The notes beneath the pieces were generated by a model. The model was not told the origin of the DNA, made no database searches, and was given only the letters and a program-made list of their open reading frames with translations. This document shows, one piece after another, positions 26,101 through 36,326 of a stretch of 64,000 bases of DNA. Within the stretch, counting starts at the first letter, position 1. Each line of letters starts with the position of its first letter. The position numbers were made by a program, and so were the translations under genes. The stretch is taken from NCBI RefSeq assembly GCF_041468085.1, contig NZ_CP121017.1, forward strand, positions 1,157,501 through 1,221,500, written 5' to 3'. The stretch comes from Tistrella mobilis. GTDB taxonomy: Bacteria > Pseudomonadota > Alphaproteobacteria > Tistrellales > Tistrellaceae.

Positions 26101-26773
26101 TCGGGGTCAGATAGGCATCGACCACCGTGGTGTCGCCCCGGCCGACCAGCTTCATCAGCGGGCTCGCCTCGTGGCTGACCGAGATCTGGGTGAAGCCGAC
26201 CTTCGCCGCCAGCGCCTTTAGGGCCAGCTCGTGATCATGCCAGCGATAGCCGTGCATCAGCACGATCGCGACCGCGCGGATGCCGGTCTCGTAAACCTCG
26301 CGGAGGGCGGCTTCGGCCGCCGCCTCGTCCAGCGCCTCCAGCACCCGGCCATCGGCGGCGACGCGCTCGTTCACCTCGACCACGCGCTCATAGAGCAGCT
26401 CGGGGCGGGTGATTTCACGGGCGAAGATGTCGGGGCGGTTCTGATAGCCGATGCGCAGCGCATCGCGGAAGCCGCGGGTGATGACCAGCGCCGTGCGCTC
26501 GCCCTTGCGCTCCAGCAGCGCATTGGTGGCGACGGTGGTGCCCATCTTCACCGCGGCGATCCGCTCGGCCGGGATGGCGGCACCCGCCTCGACTTCCAGG
26601 AAGGCGCGGATCGCGGCCAGCGCCGCATCGTCATAGCGCTCGGGGTTCTCGGACAGAAGTTTCATCGTATGCACCGTGCCCCCGGGGGCGCGGGCCACCA
26701 CGTCGGTGAAGGTGCCGCCGCGATCGATCCAGAACTGCCAGGCGTCGCGGGTGAGGGGAGCGGAAGCGGTCAT
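23132..26773 (-). CDS. fused hydantoinase A/B (5-oxoprolinase-type) enzyme
   Basis: 1213 residues. The N-terminal HyuA half (about 1-690) begins with [19 protein letters not shown] and contains [28 protein letters not shown] and [17 protein letters not shown]. The HyuB half (about 700-1213) contains [35 protein letters not shown] and RGHHADIGG. Eukaryotic and some bacterial 5-oxoprolinases have this fused form and open 5-oxoproline to glutamate with ATP; separate HyuA/HyuB act on hydantoins. It follows TRAP-transporter genes in one minus-strand unit, so the substrate is probably imported. Fusion certain, substrate inferred. Confidence 0.9.
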   Translation of the reverse strand: MTASAPLTRDAWQFWIDRGGTFTDVVARAPGGTVHTMKLLSENPERYDDAALAAIRAFLEVEAGAAIPAERIAAVKMGTTVATNALLERKGERTALVITRGFRDALRIGYQNRPDIFAREITRPELLYERVVEVNERVAADGRVLEALDEAAAEAALREVYETGIRAVAIVLMHGYRWHDHELALKALAAKVGFTQISVSHEASPLMKLVGRGDTTVVDAYLTPILRRYVDKVAGALGGAPLMFMRSNGGLTDADLFQGKDSILSGPAGGVVGAVRTAAMAGFDKLIGFDMGGTSTDVMHFAGEYERAFDTVVAGVRMRAPMMRIHTVAAGGGSILGFDGARFRVGPDSAGANPGPACYRRGGPLAVTDCNVMVGKVRPEYFPKIFGPEGDQPLDAEAVRLAFEALADRIEAATGERRAPEAIADGFLKIAVDNMANAIKQISVQRGYDVSSYVLACFGGAGGQHACLVADALGMTRVFVHPLAGVLSAYGMGLADIRAMRERAVEQEVSDATIADLDALLAELAAETTAELTGQSMPEERITVARRLHVKYRGSDSTISVDHGSAAEIVARFEDAHRQRFGFVMSGKALVVEAVEVEAIGATDQPEDPVLPAAPAGHILGTMATTRFYSDGEWHEAPVYDRDVMQPGDRVQGPAIVIEATATTVVEHGWAAELNERGHLILTRVIPRPKRVAIGTDADPVMLEIFNNLFMSIAEQMGATLENTAHSVNIKERLDFSCAIFESDGALVANAPHMPVHLGSMGESVRAVIRKHGSAMKPGDVFVLNAPYNGGTHLPDITVITPVFAEDAAAGDEPLFFVASRGHHADIGGKTPGSMPADSRHIDEEGVLIDGIRLVDQGRLLEAEMRDLLSSGSYPSRNPDQNMADLKAQIAACEKGVTEIRRMVRQFGLDVVKAYTIHVRKNAEEAVRRAIAKLDGGSFAYEMDDGAVVKVTITIDREAREAVVDFEGTSAQRDNNFNAPSAVCRAAVLYSFRTLVDDKIPMNDGCLEPIRLRIPEGSMLNPLYPAAVVAGNVETSQVVTDAIYGALGVQAAAQGTMNNLTFGNARHQYYETICGGSGAGPDYDGTDAVHTHMTNSRLTDPEVLEWRFPVVLEAFEIRAGSGGAGRHHGGNGARRRLRFEEEMTVSLLSNRRRVAPFGLAGGGDGAPGRNWVERTDGSREDFGACATVEMTPGDVFVIETPGGGGYGEPPQDR

Positions 26774-26847
26774 CGTTGAAACTCGATCCGATGCGCGGGG
26801 TGGGTGAGGACGGAAGATCGTGGCCGAAGGCGCGGGAGCCGCGGGCG

Positions 26848-28161
26848 TCAGCCCACGTCCCGCACCATGCCGCCGGGCAGAAGGGTGACGATTTCAGGCA
26901 CCAGCGTGATCAGGATCAGCATCACCACCATCACCGCGAACATGGGTGCGGCGACCCGGGCGATGTAGGTGATGCTGCGTCCGGTCATGCCCTGGAGCAC
27001 GAAGAGGTTGAAGCCGACCGGCGGGGTGATCTGGGCGGTTTCCACCACGATCACGATGAAGACGCCGAACCAGATCAGATCGATGCCGGCCTGGGTGATC
27101 ATCGGCATGACCACGGCCATGGTCAGCACCACCGCCGAGATGCCGTCGAGGAAACAGCCGAGCACGATGTAGAACAGCGCCAGCGCCACGATCAGCTGGA
27201 GAGGCGAGAGGTTGAAGCTCGCGATCAGATCGGCCAGTGCCCGCGGAATGCCGGTGAAGCCCATGGCGAGCGTCAGGAAGGCGGAACCGGCCAGGATCAG
27301 CGAGATCATGCACGAGGTGCGCACGGCGCCCATCAGGCTGGCCGAAAAATTGGCCCAGGTCAGATCCCGGCCGATCGCGGCGACGGCGAAGGCGCCGATC
27401 ACGCCGAAGGCGGCGGCCTCGGTGGCGGTGGCGATGCCGGTATAGATCGAGCCCAGCACGAAGGCGATCAGCCCCACCACCGGCAGCAGTTCGCCGAGCG
27501 CCCGGAACTTCTGGCCCCAGCCCGGCGCCTCGTCATCGGCGGGGATCTGGTCGGGGTGGAGCAGCGACCAGACCACGATATAGCCCATGAACAGGCCGGC
27601 GAGCACGATGCCGGGCAGGATGCCGGCCATGAACAGCTTGGCGATCGACACTTCGGCCGCGACGCCATAGACGATCAGGATGATCGAGGGCGGGATCAGC
27701 AGGCCCAGCGTGCCGCCGCCGGCCAGCGTGCCGATCATCATGTTCTCGGGATAGCCGCGGCGCTTCATCTCGGGCAGCGCCATCCGGCCGACCGTGGCGG
27801 TGGTGGCGGCCGACGAGCCGGAAATCGCCGCGAACAGCGCGCAGCCCAGGATGTTGACATGCAGCAGCCGGCCGGGCAGCGGGCGCATCCAGGGGCTCAG
27901 GCCCTTGAACAGGTTCTCGGACAGCTTCGTGCGGAACAGGATTTCGCCCATCCACACGAAAAGCGGCAGGGCGGTCAGCGTCCAGCCGGACGAGGCCGTC
28001 CAGACATTGATCGCCATCGCCTCGCCGATCGGCCGGGGGCTGAACAGCGCCATGGCGATATAGGCGACGCCCATGAGCGAGAGCCCGACCCAGATGCCGC
28101 CGCCGAGCAAGGCGAGCAGGGCCACGAGCAGCACGATCAGCTGATAGGTCTGGTCCATCAT
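26848..28161 (-). CDS. TRAP transporter large permease (DctM type)
   Basis: 437 residues with about 12 membrane spans. Family segments: [43 protein letters not shown] and [18 protein letters not shown]. It forms the sodium-driven channel part of a tripartite ATP-independent periplasmic transporter together with the small permease, whose gene ends 16 bp upstream. The 5-oxoprolinase-like gene starts 74 bp downstream. Confidence 0.95.
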   Translation of the reverse strand: MMDQTYQLIVLLVALLALLGGGIWVGLSLMGVAYIAMALFSPRPIGEAMAINVWTASSGWTLTALPLFVWMGEILFRTKLSENLFKGLSPWMRPLPGRLLHVNILGCALFAAISGSSAATTATVGRMALPEMKRRGYPENMMIGTLAGGGTLGLLIPPSIILIVYGVAAEVSIAKLFMAGILPGIVLAGLFMGYIVVWSLLHPDQIPADDEAPGWGQKFRALGELLPVVGLIAFVLGSIYTGIATATEAAAFGVIGAFAVAAIGRDLTWANFSASLMGAVRTSCMISLILAGSAFLTLAMGFTGIPRALADLIASFNLSPLQLIVALALFYIVLGCFLDGISAVVLTMAVVMPMITQAGIDLIWFGVFIVIVVETAQITPPVGFNLFVLQGMTGRSITYIARVAAPMFAVMVVMLILITLVPEIVTLLPGGMVRDVG

Positions 28162-28177
28162 CGGTCGAGATCCCGTC

Positions 28178-28735
28178 TCAGCGATCCGCAGCCGCGTCCA
28201 GCCCGGTCTCGCCTTCGGGAACGAAGGGCCGGCCGGTGACGAGCGTCTCGATCAGCGTGTGCAGCAAAGAGAGGGCGAAGAGCGCGCCGCCCACGACCAT
28301 GACGATCTGCGGGATCCACATCGCCACCGCGACGTCACCCTGCGAAATCTCGCCGATTTCCCACGAGATATAGGCGAGATCCCAGGCCCACCAGGCGAAC
28401 CAGGCGCCGATCACGGTCGCGACCGTGAGCCCCATCACGTCGAGGATGAGGCGCGCCCGCCCGGGCAGAGCCTGGAGCAGGATGGTGATGCGGATATGGG
28501 CGTGGCGCCGGAAGGCGTGGGGCAGGGCCAGGAAGGTGGCTGCCGCCATGGCGTAGCCGGCGAACTGCGCGCCGCCGCGCAAGGGGTAGGCGGCGAGGCG
28601 GGCACCCACCTGCGCCAGGATGATGAGCACGATCGCAATCATCGCAATGCCGGCGAGAACGCCTGCGGCATCATAGATCCGGTCGAGCAGTCGCGAGAGG
28701 GCCAGCCCGGAATGGGCCGGTCGTGAGAGGGCCAT
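28178..28735 (-). CDS. TRAP transporter small permease (DctQ type)
   Basis: 185 residues with four membrane spans, HAFRRHAHIRITILLQALP between spans two and three, as in DctQ. Start set at ATG 28735 because GGAGG lies six bases upstream; the longer open frame to 28858 is Pro/Arg-rich and not credible. Partner of the large permease; 150 bp separate it from the upstream dctP. Confidence 0.9.
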   Translation of the reverse strand: MALSRPAHSGLALSRLLDRIYDAAGVLAGIAMIAIVLIILAQVGARLAAYPLRGGAQFAGYAMAAATFLALPHAFRRHAHIRITILLQALPGRARLILDVMGLTVATVIGAWFAWWAWDLAYISWEIGEISQGDVAVAMWIPQIVMVVGGALFALSLLHTLIETLVTGRPFVPEGETGLDAAADR

Positions 28736-28885
28736 TGGGGCCTCCACCGTCGTCGGGCGTCTGGTCGGGAACGACTGATCAGGGACGGGCCGGCGGGGGG
28801 AGACGGCCGTCTTCCGTGGCGGACGCTGCGGAGGCGGGGGCGGGATCGCGCCCCGCACCTCCGTCCGGTCACGCAGGCGGCAGGA

Positions 28886-29866
28886 TCACTTCGCCCGATA
28901 ATCGGCGATGATCTTCTTGCCGGTGTCGCCGGCACCCGCTTCCCATTCGGCGGTCATCTTCTCGCCGATCGTGGTCATGTCCGAGGCCAGCGCAGCCGAG
29001 GGCTTCGAGACGGTCATGCCGTTTTCGGCCAGGGTCTTCAGATAGCCCTGGGCCAGTTCCTCGCTCATCTTCCAGCCCTTGGCCTCGATGTCGGCGGCGG
29101 CCCGGGTGACGGCCTCCTGCGTCTTCGGGTCCAGCTTGTCCCAGGCGCGCTTGTTCACGAACACCATGTTCTTGGGCAGCCAGGCCTGCACGTCGTAGAA
29201 GTACTTCACCTGCTCCCACACCTGGCTGTCGACGCCGGTGGCGCCCGAGGTGATCATCGCCTCGACCGTGCCGGTGGCCAGCGCCTGCGACAGCTCCGCC
29301 GCCTCGATCTGGGTCGGCACCATCTGCAGCAGCTCGGCCAGGCGGGCCATGGTGGCGTTGTAGGTGCGGAACTTCAGGCCCTTCATATCGGCCGCGCTCT
29401 CGATCGCCTTGTTGGCGTAGATGCCCTGCGGCGGCCAGGCGATGGCATAGAGGAAGTGCAGGTTCTCCTTGGCCAGACGCTCGGTCAGCGCCGGCTTGGA
29501 GGCCTGATAGAGCTTCCAGGCCTGATCGTAATCGGTGGCGAGGAAGGGCACGGCGTCCAGCGCGAAGAGCGGATCTTCATTCGACAGGGCCGAGATCAGC
29601 CGCTCGCCGATCGGCGCGGTGCCACGCTGAACCGCGCGCTTGATTTCGTCGCCCTTGAACAGCGAGCCGCCGCCATGGACGGTGATCACCACCTCGCCAT
29701 TGGTGTCGGCCTTCACCTTCTCGGCGAATTCGCGGCCAAGCTTGGTGTGGAAGTTGCCGTCGGGATAGGCCATCGGCATGTCCCAGGCTTCCGCCGCCTG
29801 TGCCGCAGCGCCACCGAAACCCACCATGCCGGCGACCAGCGCCGCACCGATCCACGTCCTGAACAT
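28886..29866 (-). CDS. TRAP transporter substrate-binding protein (DctP type)
   Basis: 326 residues. Signal peptide with cleavage expected after GGAAAQA (about residue 23), then a DctP fold with HTKLGREFAEKVKADTNGEV, VQRGTAPIGERLISALSNEDP, LKFRTYNATMARLAELLQMVPT and AELSQALATGTVEAMI. It captures the substrate in the periplasm; the Arg of KFRTYN normally holds a carboxylate. First gene of the transporter/5-oxoprolinase unit. A carboxylated cyclic amide such as 5-oxoproline would suit both, but that is inference. Confidence 0.93.
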   Translation of the reverse strand: MFRTWIGAALVAGMVGFGGAAAQAAEAWDMPMAYPDGNFHTKLGREFAEKVKADTNGEVVITVHGGGSLFKGDEIKRAVQRGTAPIGERLISALSNEDPLFALDAVPFLATDYDQAWKLYQASKPALTERLAKENLHFLYAIAWPPQGIYANKAIESAADMKGLKFRTYNATMARLAELLQMVPTQIEAAELSQALATGTVEAMITSGATGVDSQVWEQVKYFYDVQAWLPKNMVFVNKRAWDKLDPKTQEAVTRAAADIEAKGWKMSEELAQGYLKTLAENGMTVSKPSAALASDMTTIGEKMTAEWEAGAGDTGKKIIADYRAK

Positions 29867-30248
29867 CTCTGCTCGTCTCCCCTCACGCGACCGGCGGCAG
29901 CCGGTGCGTCATGTGTTGCCGTAAAACCCCGATCCGTCCGGCTCTGGTGATGCGCGGGGGCACCCGGCCGGTTCGGACCCGACGGCGCCGCCTCCCCGGC
30001 AGCTCCCGTCCCGGAAACGATCGCGTCTCAGTGACAAAATGTCAATAAATCGTCGGCAAAATGTCTTATCTTTTTGGGGCGAAACCCTTCGGCGAAACGA
30101 TCGCCTTGGTGCGCACGGCATGATCATCGGGCGGGCGGCAGGGCGTCCTTGCGCGCGCGGGCCGATTGGTGTTTGCTCCACCCCATGGTGCAGCGCGGCA
30201 GCAGGGCCGCGCCGTGGCCGCAGCAGAGGGCGCGGGGGTCCGGCGCAG
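29867..30248. other. divergent intergenic region between dctP and djlA
   Basis: 382 bases, no credible gene. A short AT-rich patch (30030-30075) contains GACA-AAA-TGTC (30033-30043) and a related AAAATGTC copy ending at 30066, about 23 bp apart, a possible regulator site for one of the two directions. No clear promoter hexamers were identified. Confidence 0.35.
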
Positions 30249-30995
30249 ATGAGTTTCTGGGGCAAGGTCGTCGGTGGGGCGGCGGGTTTCGCCATGGGCG
30301 GCCCGATCGGCGCGCTGGTGGGTGCCGTGATGGGGCACGCGGTGGACCGCTACAACGAAGCCGGCGAGGCCACGGCCCTGCCGCTGGATCGCGCCCATCG
30401 TGAACAGGCCTTCGCGATCGCGGTGATCGTGCTCGGCGCCAAGATGGCCAAGGCCGACGGCCGGGTCACCCGCGACGAGATCGCCGCCTTCCGCCGCGTC
30501 TTCACGGTGCCGGAGCACGAGGTCGGCCGGGTTGCACAGATCTTCGACGAGGCGAAGAAGGATGCCGAGGGCTTCGAGCCCTATGCCCGTCAGATCGCGG
30601 CTCTGTTCCACGATCGCCCGGCGGTGCTGGAGGAACTGCTCGACGCCCTGCTGGAGATTGCCCGCGCCGACGGGTCGGTGGGCGAGGCCGAACGCCGTTT
30701 CCTGACCGAGGTCGCCCGGCTTTTCGGCCTGGACCGCGCCGTGCTCGACCGGCTGCTGGCCATGCGCGGCATCGAACCCGGCGGCGATGCCGACCCCTAT
30801 GCCATTCTGGGCATTTCCCGCGACGCGCCCATGGAGGAGGTGAAGGCCGCCTATCGCCGGCTTGCGCGGGAGCACCACCCCGACCGTCTGGTGGCCGAAG
30901 GCCTGCCCGAAGAGATGATCCAGATCGCGACCCGCAAGATCGCCGCGATCAACGAGGCCTATGACCGGATCCTGAGGCTGCGCGGGGCGCGCTGA
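30249..30995 (+). CDS. djlA: DjlA-like protein: TerB domain plus C-terminal J domain
   Basis: 248 residues. A glycine-rich N-terminal segment (MSFWGKVVGGAAGFAMGG) that may sit in the membrane, a TerB-like helical domain (about 50-170), and a J domain (about 180-248) with DPYAILGISRDA and the HPD tripeptide in REHHPDRL. DjlA-type proteins recruit DnaK to membrane-associated clients. Start at ATG 30249 matches the family N-terminus. Confident from domain order and length. Confidence 0.92.
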   Translation: MSFWGKVVGGAAGFAMGGPIGALVGAVMGHAVDRYNEAGEATALPLDRAHREQAFAIAVIVLGAKMAKADGRVTRDEIAAFRRVFTVPEHEVGRVAQIFDEAKKDAEGFEPYARQIAALFHDRPAVLEELLDALLEIARADGSVGEAERRFLTEVARLFGLDRAVLDRLLAMRGIEPGGDADPYAILGISRDAPMEEVKAAYRRLAREHHPDRLVAEGLPEEMIQIATRKIAAINEAYDRILRLRGAR

Positions 30996-31122
30996 GGCGG
31001 CTGCCGGCCATGCATATCCGGCGCTTGCACGACCGGGCGCATCGACGCATCCTGCCGGCCCGGCCAGCACGGCCGTCCTGGCCGCATGTCGTCCCGTCCT
31101 TCGTCCGGAAGCCCGTCATCCC

Positions 31123-32991
31123 ATGTCCGCACCGCTCATCTCTCTCACCGGCATCCGCGTCACCCTGGGTGGTGGCGGTGATCTGATCGAGGAGGCGACC
31201 ATCGCCGTCTCGGCCGGCGACCGGATCGCGCTGGTCGGGCGCAACGGTGCCGGCAAGTCGACCATGCTCCGGATCATGGGCGGGCTGATCGAGCCCGATG
31301 GCGGCGAGATCGCCCGGCGGCCGGGCCTGCGCGCCGCCTATATGGCCCAGGACCCGCAGACGCCCGCCGGTACCACCGTGCGCGCCTATATAGAAGAGGG
31401 GCTGGCCGAGGCGGGCCAGGCCGACCGGCATTACCGGGTCGACCAGGTGGCGGTGCCGCTGTCGCTGGATCCCGAACGGCAGATGAGCGAGCTGTCGGGC
31501 GGCACCCGGCGCCGCGCGGCCCTGGCGCGGGCGCTGGCGATCGAGCCCGAGCTGCTGATGCTGGACGAGCCGACCAACCATATGGACCTGCCGACCATCG
31601 AATGGCTGGAAGGCGAGCTGCAGCGCTTCCGCGGCGGGCTGGTCGTCATCAGCCATGACCGCGCCTTCCTGGAGCGGGTGGCGGGGTCGGTCGCCTGGCT
31701 CTACCGGCGCCGCCTGACCCGCTATGACCTGGGCTATCAGGCCTTCGAGACCCAGATCGAGGATCTGCGTGCCGAAGAGGATCAGCGTCTGGCCAAGATG
31801 GCCGACAGGCTGGCCCGCGAGACGCTGTGGCTGAACGAGGGGCTGACGGCCCGGCGCAAGCGCAACGAGCGCCGCGCCCGCGCCGTGCATGAACTGCGCG
31901 CCCAGCTTGCGACCGAGCGCCAGGATATCGAGCGCACCCGCGCCCGCGCCGGCATCGCGGTCGCCACCGCCGATACCAGCGGCCGGCTGGTGATCGAGGC
32001 CGAAAACCTGGTCAAGCATTTCGATACGCCCTCGGGGCCGATCACCGTCGCCGACGGGTTTTCGACCCGGATCATGCGCGGCGCCCGGGTGGGCATCATC
32101 GGCCGCAACGGCGCCGGCAAGACCACGCTGGTCAAGATGCTGATCGGCGAGCTTCAGCCCGATCAGGGCGAGGTGCGGCTCGGTACCAATCTGGAGATCG
32201 CCTATTTCGACCAGCATCGCGCGGCGCTCGACCCCGAGGCGACGCTGTGGGATACGCTGGCCGATGGCGGCGGCGATCAGGTGGTGGTGCGCGGCCAGCC
32301 GCGCCATGTCGTGGCCTATCTGCGCGACTTCCTGTTCGACGAGGGGCAGGCCCGGCAGAAGGTCAAGGCCCTGTCGGGTGGTGAGCGCAACCGGCTGCTG
32401 CTGGCCAAGCTGTTCCTGAAGCCGTGCAACCTGCTGGTCATGGACGAGCCGACCAACGATCTGGATCTCGATACGCTGGATCTGCTGGAAGACGTGCTCG
32501 ATCAGTATGACGGTACGGTGCTGCTGATCAGCCATGACCGCGCCTTCCTCGACCGGCTGGCGACTTCGGTGATCGCGGTCGATGGCGATGGCGTGATCAC
32601 CGAATATGCCGGCGGCTGGAGCGATGCCGATGCCCAGCGTCGCAAGGCGGCCGAGGCGGCGCGCGAAGCCGGACGGGTTGAGGCTGCCGCCCGCAAGGCC
32701 GAGGCCAGGCCGCAGGAGAAGCCTCGCGCCCAGGCACCGCAGAAGCTGTCGTTCAAGGAAGCGCGAGAGCTGGATCTGCTGCCGAAGACCATCGAGAAAC
32801 TGGAAGCCGAGATCGCCCGGCTGGCCGAGAAGATGGCCGATCCCGGGCTTTATGCCCGGGATCCCGCGGCAGCCCAGGCGGCCGCGGCGCGCACCGCCGC
32901 GGCGCGGGCAGAGCTGGATGCGGCCGAGGAACGCTGGCTGGAACTGGAAGAGAAGCGCGAGGCCATCGCCGCCGCGAAGGCCCGGCCGTGA
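31123..32991 (+). CDS. uup: ABC-F family ATPase (Uup type)
   Basis: 622 residues, two ABC cassettes without membrane spans. First Walker A VGRNGAGKST about residues 38-47 and signature LSGGTRRRAALARAL; second Walker A IGRNGAGKTT and signature LSGGERNRLLLAKLF. The linker between cassettes is present, and the C-terminus (from about 500) is a charged coiled coil as in Uup. ABC-F proteins act on ribosomes or DNA-associated processes. Its stop overlaps the GTG of the next gene (GTGA). Confidence 0.9.
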   Translation: MSAPLISLTGIRVTLGGGGDLIEEATIAVSAGDRIALVGRNGAGKSTMLRIMGGLIEPDGGEIARRPGLRAAYMAQDPQTPAGTTVRAYIEEGLAEAGQADRHYRVDQVAVPLSLDPERQMSELSGGTRRRAALARALAIEPELLMLDEPTNHMDLPTIEWLEGELQRFRGGLVVISHDRAFLERVAGSVAWLYRRRLTRYDLGYQAFETQIEDLRAEEDQRLAKMADRLARETLWLNEGLTARRKRNERRARAVHELRAQLATERQDIERTRARAGIAVATADTSGRLVIEAENLVKHFDTPSGPITVADGFSTRIMRGARVGIIGRNGAGKTTLVKMLIGELQPDQGEVRLGTNLEIAYFDQHRAALDPEATLWDTLADGGGDQVVVRGQPRHVVAYLRDFLFDEGQARQKVKALSGGERNRLLLAKLFLKPCNLLVMDEPTNDLDLDTLDLLEDVLDQYDGTVLLISHDRAFLDRLATSVIAVDGDGVITEYAGGWSDADAQRRKAAEAAREAGRVEAAARKAEARPQEKPRAQAPQKLSFKEARELDLLPKTIEKLEAEIARLAEKMADPGLYARDPAAAQAAAARTAAARAELDAAEERWLELEEKREAIAAAKARP

Positions 32992-33920
32992 GCCGCGCCG
33001 CCTCTGCTCCGGCGGCGGCACCGGCCATCACGCCGATGACGCCCGGCCATGTGCTGCTGGCGCTGCTGGTGGTGGCGATCTGGGGCGGCAATTTCGTTGC
33101 GGTCAAGATCGCGACCGCGACCGTGCCGCCGCTTTTCCTGGTGGCGCTGCGCTTCGGCGTGCTGTTTCTGATTCTGGCGCCCTTTCTGCCCTGGCCCCGG
33201 CGCAGCCAGCTGCCCTTGCTGGCCGGTATCGGTCTTACCCTGGGGGTCGGGCATTTCGGGCTGATGTTCGTGGCGCTGTCGCTGGGCGTCGACGCCTCGA
33301 CGATGTCGGTTGCGATCCAGATCGAGGTGCCGTTCGCTGCGGTCTGTGCCTGGGCAGTGCTGGGCGAGAAGCTGACGACGCGCCATATTGCGGGTCTGGT
33401 GCTGGGCATGATCGGTGTCGTGCTGGTCGCAGGCGACCCCAAGGTGCTCACCCAGCTCGACGGGCTGGCGGTCGGGCTGATGGCCGGCGGGCTCTGGGCC
33501 TATTCCAATGTCCAGATCAAGCAGCTGGGTCGGCACGGCGCGCTGTCGCCGCAGATGCTGAACGCCTGGCTCGGCCCGTTCTGTGTCGGGCCGCTGCTGA
33601 TCCTGTCTTTCCTGTTCGAGGACGGCCAGGGGGATGCGCTGGCCAGCCTGGACTGGGCGACGGTGGTGGCGCTTGCCTACATCCTGGGCGGGGCCTCGCT
33701 GATCGCCTACGGCGCCTGGTATTTTCTGCTCGGCCGCTATTCGGTGGGGCAGGTGACGATCTACATGCTGCTGGTGCCGGTCTGCGGCGTGCTGGCCGGC
33801 GTGCTGCTGATGGGCGAGACCGTGGGGATGATGGAGATGGCGGGCGGCGTGCTCATCGTCTCGGGCGTCGCCGTGGTCCAGCTTCGTCGTCTGCCGGGGC
33901 CGCTCAGGCGGCTGCGCTGA
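32988..33920 (+). CDS. EamA/DMT-family transporter
   Basis: 310 residues, about ten membrane spans, with the EamA opening VVAIWGGNFVAVKIATATVPPLFLVALRFG and, in the second half, LIAYGAWYFLLGRYSVGQVTIYMLLVPVCG. Such proteins export amino acids or related metabolites; the substrate is not readable. The start is a GTG overlapping the previous stop by four bases; an ATG at 33036 is a possible alternative. Co-transcribed with the ABC-F gene. Confidence 0.9.
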   Translation: MSRAASAPAAAPAITPMTPGHVLLALLVVAIWGGNFVAVKIATATVPPLFLVALRFGVLFLILAPFLPWPRRSQLPLLAGIGLTLGVGHFGLMFVALSLGVDASTMSVAIQIEVPFAAVCAWAVLGEKLTTRHIAGLVLGMIGVVLVAGDPKVLTQLDGLAVGLMAGGLWAYSNVQIKQLGRHGALSPQMLNAWLGPFCVGPLLILSFLFEDGQGDALASLDWATVVALAYILGGASLIAYGAWYFLLGRYSVGQVTIYMLLVPVCGVLAGVLLMGETVGMMEMAGGVLIVSGVAVVQLRRLPGPLRRLR

Positions 33921-33944
33921 TCCCGATCCGGGGGGTTCCGTCCC

Positions 33945-34736
33945 ATGTCTGCCCAAATCGCCGATCGTTTTCCCGAACTCGCCCGCTTCCCGCTGGCCGA
34001 ACGCCCCTCGCCCAATCACGACGAGCGGCCCGACGGCGCGCGGCCCGACATGGTGGTGCTGCATTATACCGGGATGCCCACGGCCGAGGTCGCGATCGAC
34101 TGGCTGGCCGATCCGGCATCCCGGGTGAGTGCCCATTGGGTGGTGGAGGAAGACGGCCGCATCACCCGCATGGTGCCGGAAGACCGTCGCGCCTGGCATG
34201 CCGGCGTGTCGTGGTGGCGCGGGCGCGAGCGTTTGAACGACGTCTCGATCGGCATCGAAATCGTCAATCCCGGCCATGAATGGGGCTATCGCGACTTTCC
34301 CGAACCCCAGATGCAGGCGGTGGAGGCGCTGCTGGGCGGCATTCTGGCCCGGCACGACATCGCGCCGGCCCGGGTGGTCGGGCATTCCGACATCGCGCCG
34401 GCCCGCAAATATGATCCGGGGGAGCGGTTCGACTGGTACCGTCTGGCGGCAAAAGGGCTCGCCCTGATGCCGGCCAACCGGCCGGTCCCGGGCGAGTTGG
34501 GCCTGACGCTCCGCGAAGGCGACAGCGGCCAGGCGGTGACCGATATCCAGCGGGCGCTGGCGGCCATCGGCTACCGTATCCAGACCGACGGCATCTATGA
34601 TCTGGTGACCCGGTCTGTGGTCCATGCCTTCCAGTCGCGTTTTCTTGGCCTGGCTGGCGGGGTCTGCGGGCCCGACACCGCCCAGATGATCTTCGCGGTG
34701 GAGCAGGTTTTCGCCCGGGATCCGCGGGCAGGCTGA
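33945..34736 (+). CDS. amiD: N-acetylmuramoyl-L-alanine amidase with peptidoglycan-binding domain
   Basis: 263 residues. Amidase_2 domain (about 15-165) with zinc ligand H40 in VVLHYTG, WHAGVSWWRG, SIGIEIVNPGHEWGYRDFP and the second zinc segment VVGHSDIAPARKYDPG. A peptidoglycan-binding domain (about 185-250) follows, with LREGDSGQAVTDIQRALAAIGY. It cleaves the sugar-peptide bond of peptidoglycan fragments. No signal peptide is seen, so it may recycle fragments in the cytoplasm or be exported by another route. The rnpB promoter starts 17 bp after its stop. Confidence 0.92.
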   Translation: MSAQIADRFPELARFPLAERPSPNHDERPDGARPDMVVLHYTGMPTAEVAIDWLADPASRVSAHWVVEEDGRITRMVPEDRRAWHAGVSWWRGRERLNDVSIGIEIVNPGHEWGYRDFPEPQMQAVEALLGGILARHDIAPARVVGHSDIAPARKYDPGERFDWYRLAAKGLALMPANRPVPGELGLTLREGDSGQAVTDIQRALAAIGYRIQTDGIYDLVTRSVVHAFQSRFLGLAGGVCGPDTAQMIFAVEQVFARDPRAG

Positions 34737-34752
34737 TCTGCCGTCGCCGGCC

Positions 34753-34781
34753 TTGACCCGCCGGGGGCGCTGCTGCATGGT
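34753..34781 (+). promoter_or_regulatory. sigma-70 type promoter of rnpB
   Basis: TTGACC at 34753-34758, a 17-bp spacer, and CATGGT at 34776-34781, eight bases before the predicted first base of RNase P RNA (34790). Confidence 0.65.
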
Positions 34782-34789
34782 GGCGCCGG

Positions 34790-35224
<435 letters not shown>

Positions 35225-35801
35225 CCCTCATCCCACCCTCTCCCACATGTGCGCACGCAAGCGCGGACCATCGGCCACCGGTATCGGTCCGGGCAGGGTT
35301 GGGACGGCTGAGTCATTTTTGGGAAAACCTGGGACAATCCCCCCTCCGGACGTATGCTCGGAGATGCTGCCACTGTTGCATACTGCAAGGATTCATAAGT
35401 TCACCTTTTGTTCACGGATAATCGAACACTGTCCCGTGATTTCAAGGCCCTGCGCCGTGTTGCTGACATATGTGCGCAGCATTTGCCAAGCATCTGTTTC
35501 ATCGAAGAATTTTCAAGGACTTCCAGCGGAATGTCCGCTTGACCCCCCAAGGTCCATTCGATACCTTCGGCTCAAGGATCCAAAGATTCCCAGCTTTACC
35601 CATCTCGGCCCAATCCGTTCCAGGACGGCGGGTGGAAACGGGTGGCGGGGCAGAGGGATCCGCTTCGGAAAGTCCTGGTCCAGATTTCGGGGCCTGGCCT
35701 GAAGGATCGCCCCGGTGGCGATCGGACCGGTCAGCCATGGAGGGCAACGCCAGCAGGGCTCCGGTCCCTCCGGAGCAGAGTGGTCTCGAGGAGTTCGCCG
35801 G
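35225..35801. other. long dcw leader region between rnpB and mraZ
   Basis: 577 bases without a credible gene. It contains the phased TGGGA repeats at 35300-35334, then an AT-richer stretch (about 35380-35480), then about 250 bases rich in predicted RNA structure before the mraZ ribosome site. Several GANTC sites (for example 35310-35314 and 35390-35394) could be CcrM methylation targets. I could not place a confident promoter. Confidence 0.5.
35300..35334 (+). promoter_or_regulatory. MraZ box: phased TGGGA repeats
   Basis: TGGGA at 35300, 35320 and 35330, all on the same 10-bp register (the slot at 35310 is degenerate). MraZ binds TGGGN repeats separated by five bases, which is the spacing seen in the last two. 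It lies 468 bp upstream of the mraZ start. Confidence 0.7.
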
Positions 35802-36326
35802 GTGGCGCTGTTCCTGTCGACATTCGAAAAGACGATCGACAAGAAGGCTCGCGTGTCCGTGCCCCCTCAGTTCCGTGCTGCTCTTGGCAACCAGGAGTTC
35901 AAGGGTATCGTCGCCTATCCGTCGTTCATCAACCCTGCGGTCGAAGCCTGTGGCTACGATCGTATCCTTCAACTGTCGGAAAGTATCGAGACGTTCGATC
36001 CGTTTTCGGAAGAACGTGACGCCTTCGCGACCGCCATCCTCGCCGAATGCCAGCAGCTGCCCTTCGATCCCGAAGGCCGTGTGGTGTTGTCGAAGCGGCT
36101 GATGGAGATCGCCGGGCTGGAAGACAAGGTGATTTTCGTGGGCAAGGGCCGTACCTTCGAGCTGTGGCAGCCGGAGCGCTTCGCCGAGCATCAGGCGGCG
36201 GCGCGCGAACTGGCGCTGGCCAATCGTGGCCGGCTGCGGCTCGACCCCGCACGTGCGCCCGCGATCGCGCGGCCGGCTCCGGCCGCCGCCCCGGTCGAGC
36301 CGTCCGAAGGCGGGGAGGGCGCATGA
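35802..36326 (+). CDS. mraZ: transcriptional regulator MraZ
   Basis: 174 residues. Two SpoVT/AbrB-like halves: [21 protein letters not shown] (first, positions about 3-25) and [20 protein letters not shown] with [13 protein letters not shown] (second). MraZ represses its own dcw operon through the TGGGN box. Start is a GTG with AGGAG nine bases upstream; an upstream ATG at 35715 lacks homology and a ribosome site. The C-terminus has an Ala/Pro tail longer than usual. Stop overlaps the rsmH ATG. Confidence 0.93.
   Translation: MALFLSTFEKTIDKKARVSVPPQFRAALGNQEFKGIVAYPSFINPAVEACGYDRILQLSESIETFDPFSEERDAFATAILAECQQLPFDPEGRVVLSKRLMEIAGLEDKVIFVGKGRTFELWQPERFAEHQAAARELALANRGRLRLDPARAPAIARPAPAAAPVEPSEGGEGA

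Noticed and set aside
30033-30066. AAAATGTC direct repeats as a firm operator
   Set aside because: Short, imperfect and in an AT-rich patch; noted only in the intergenic entry.
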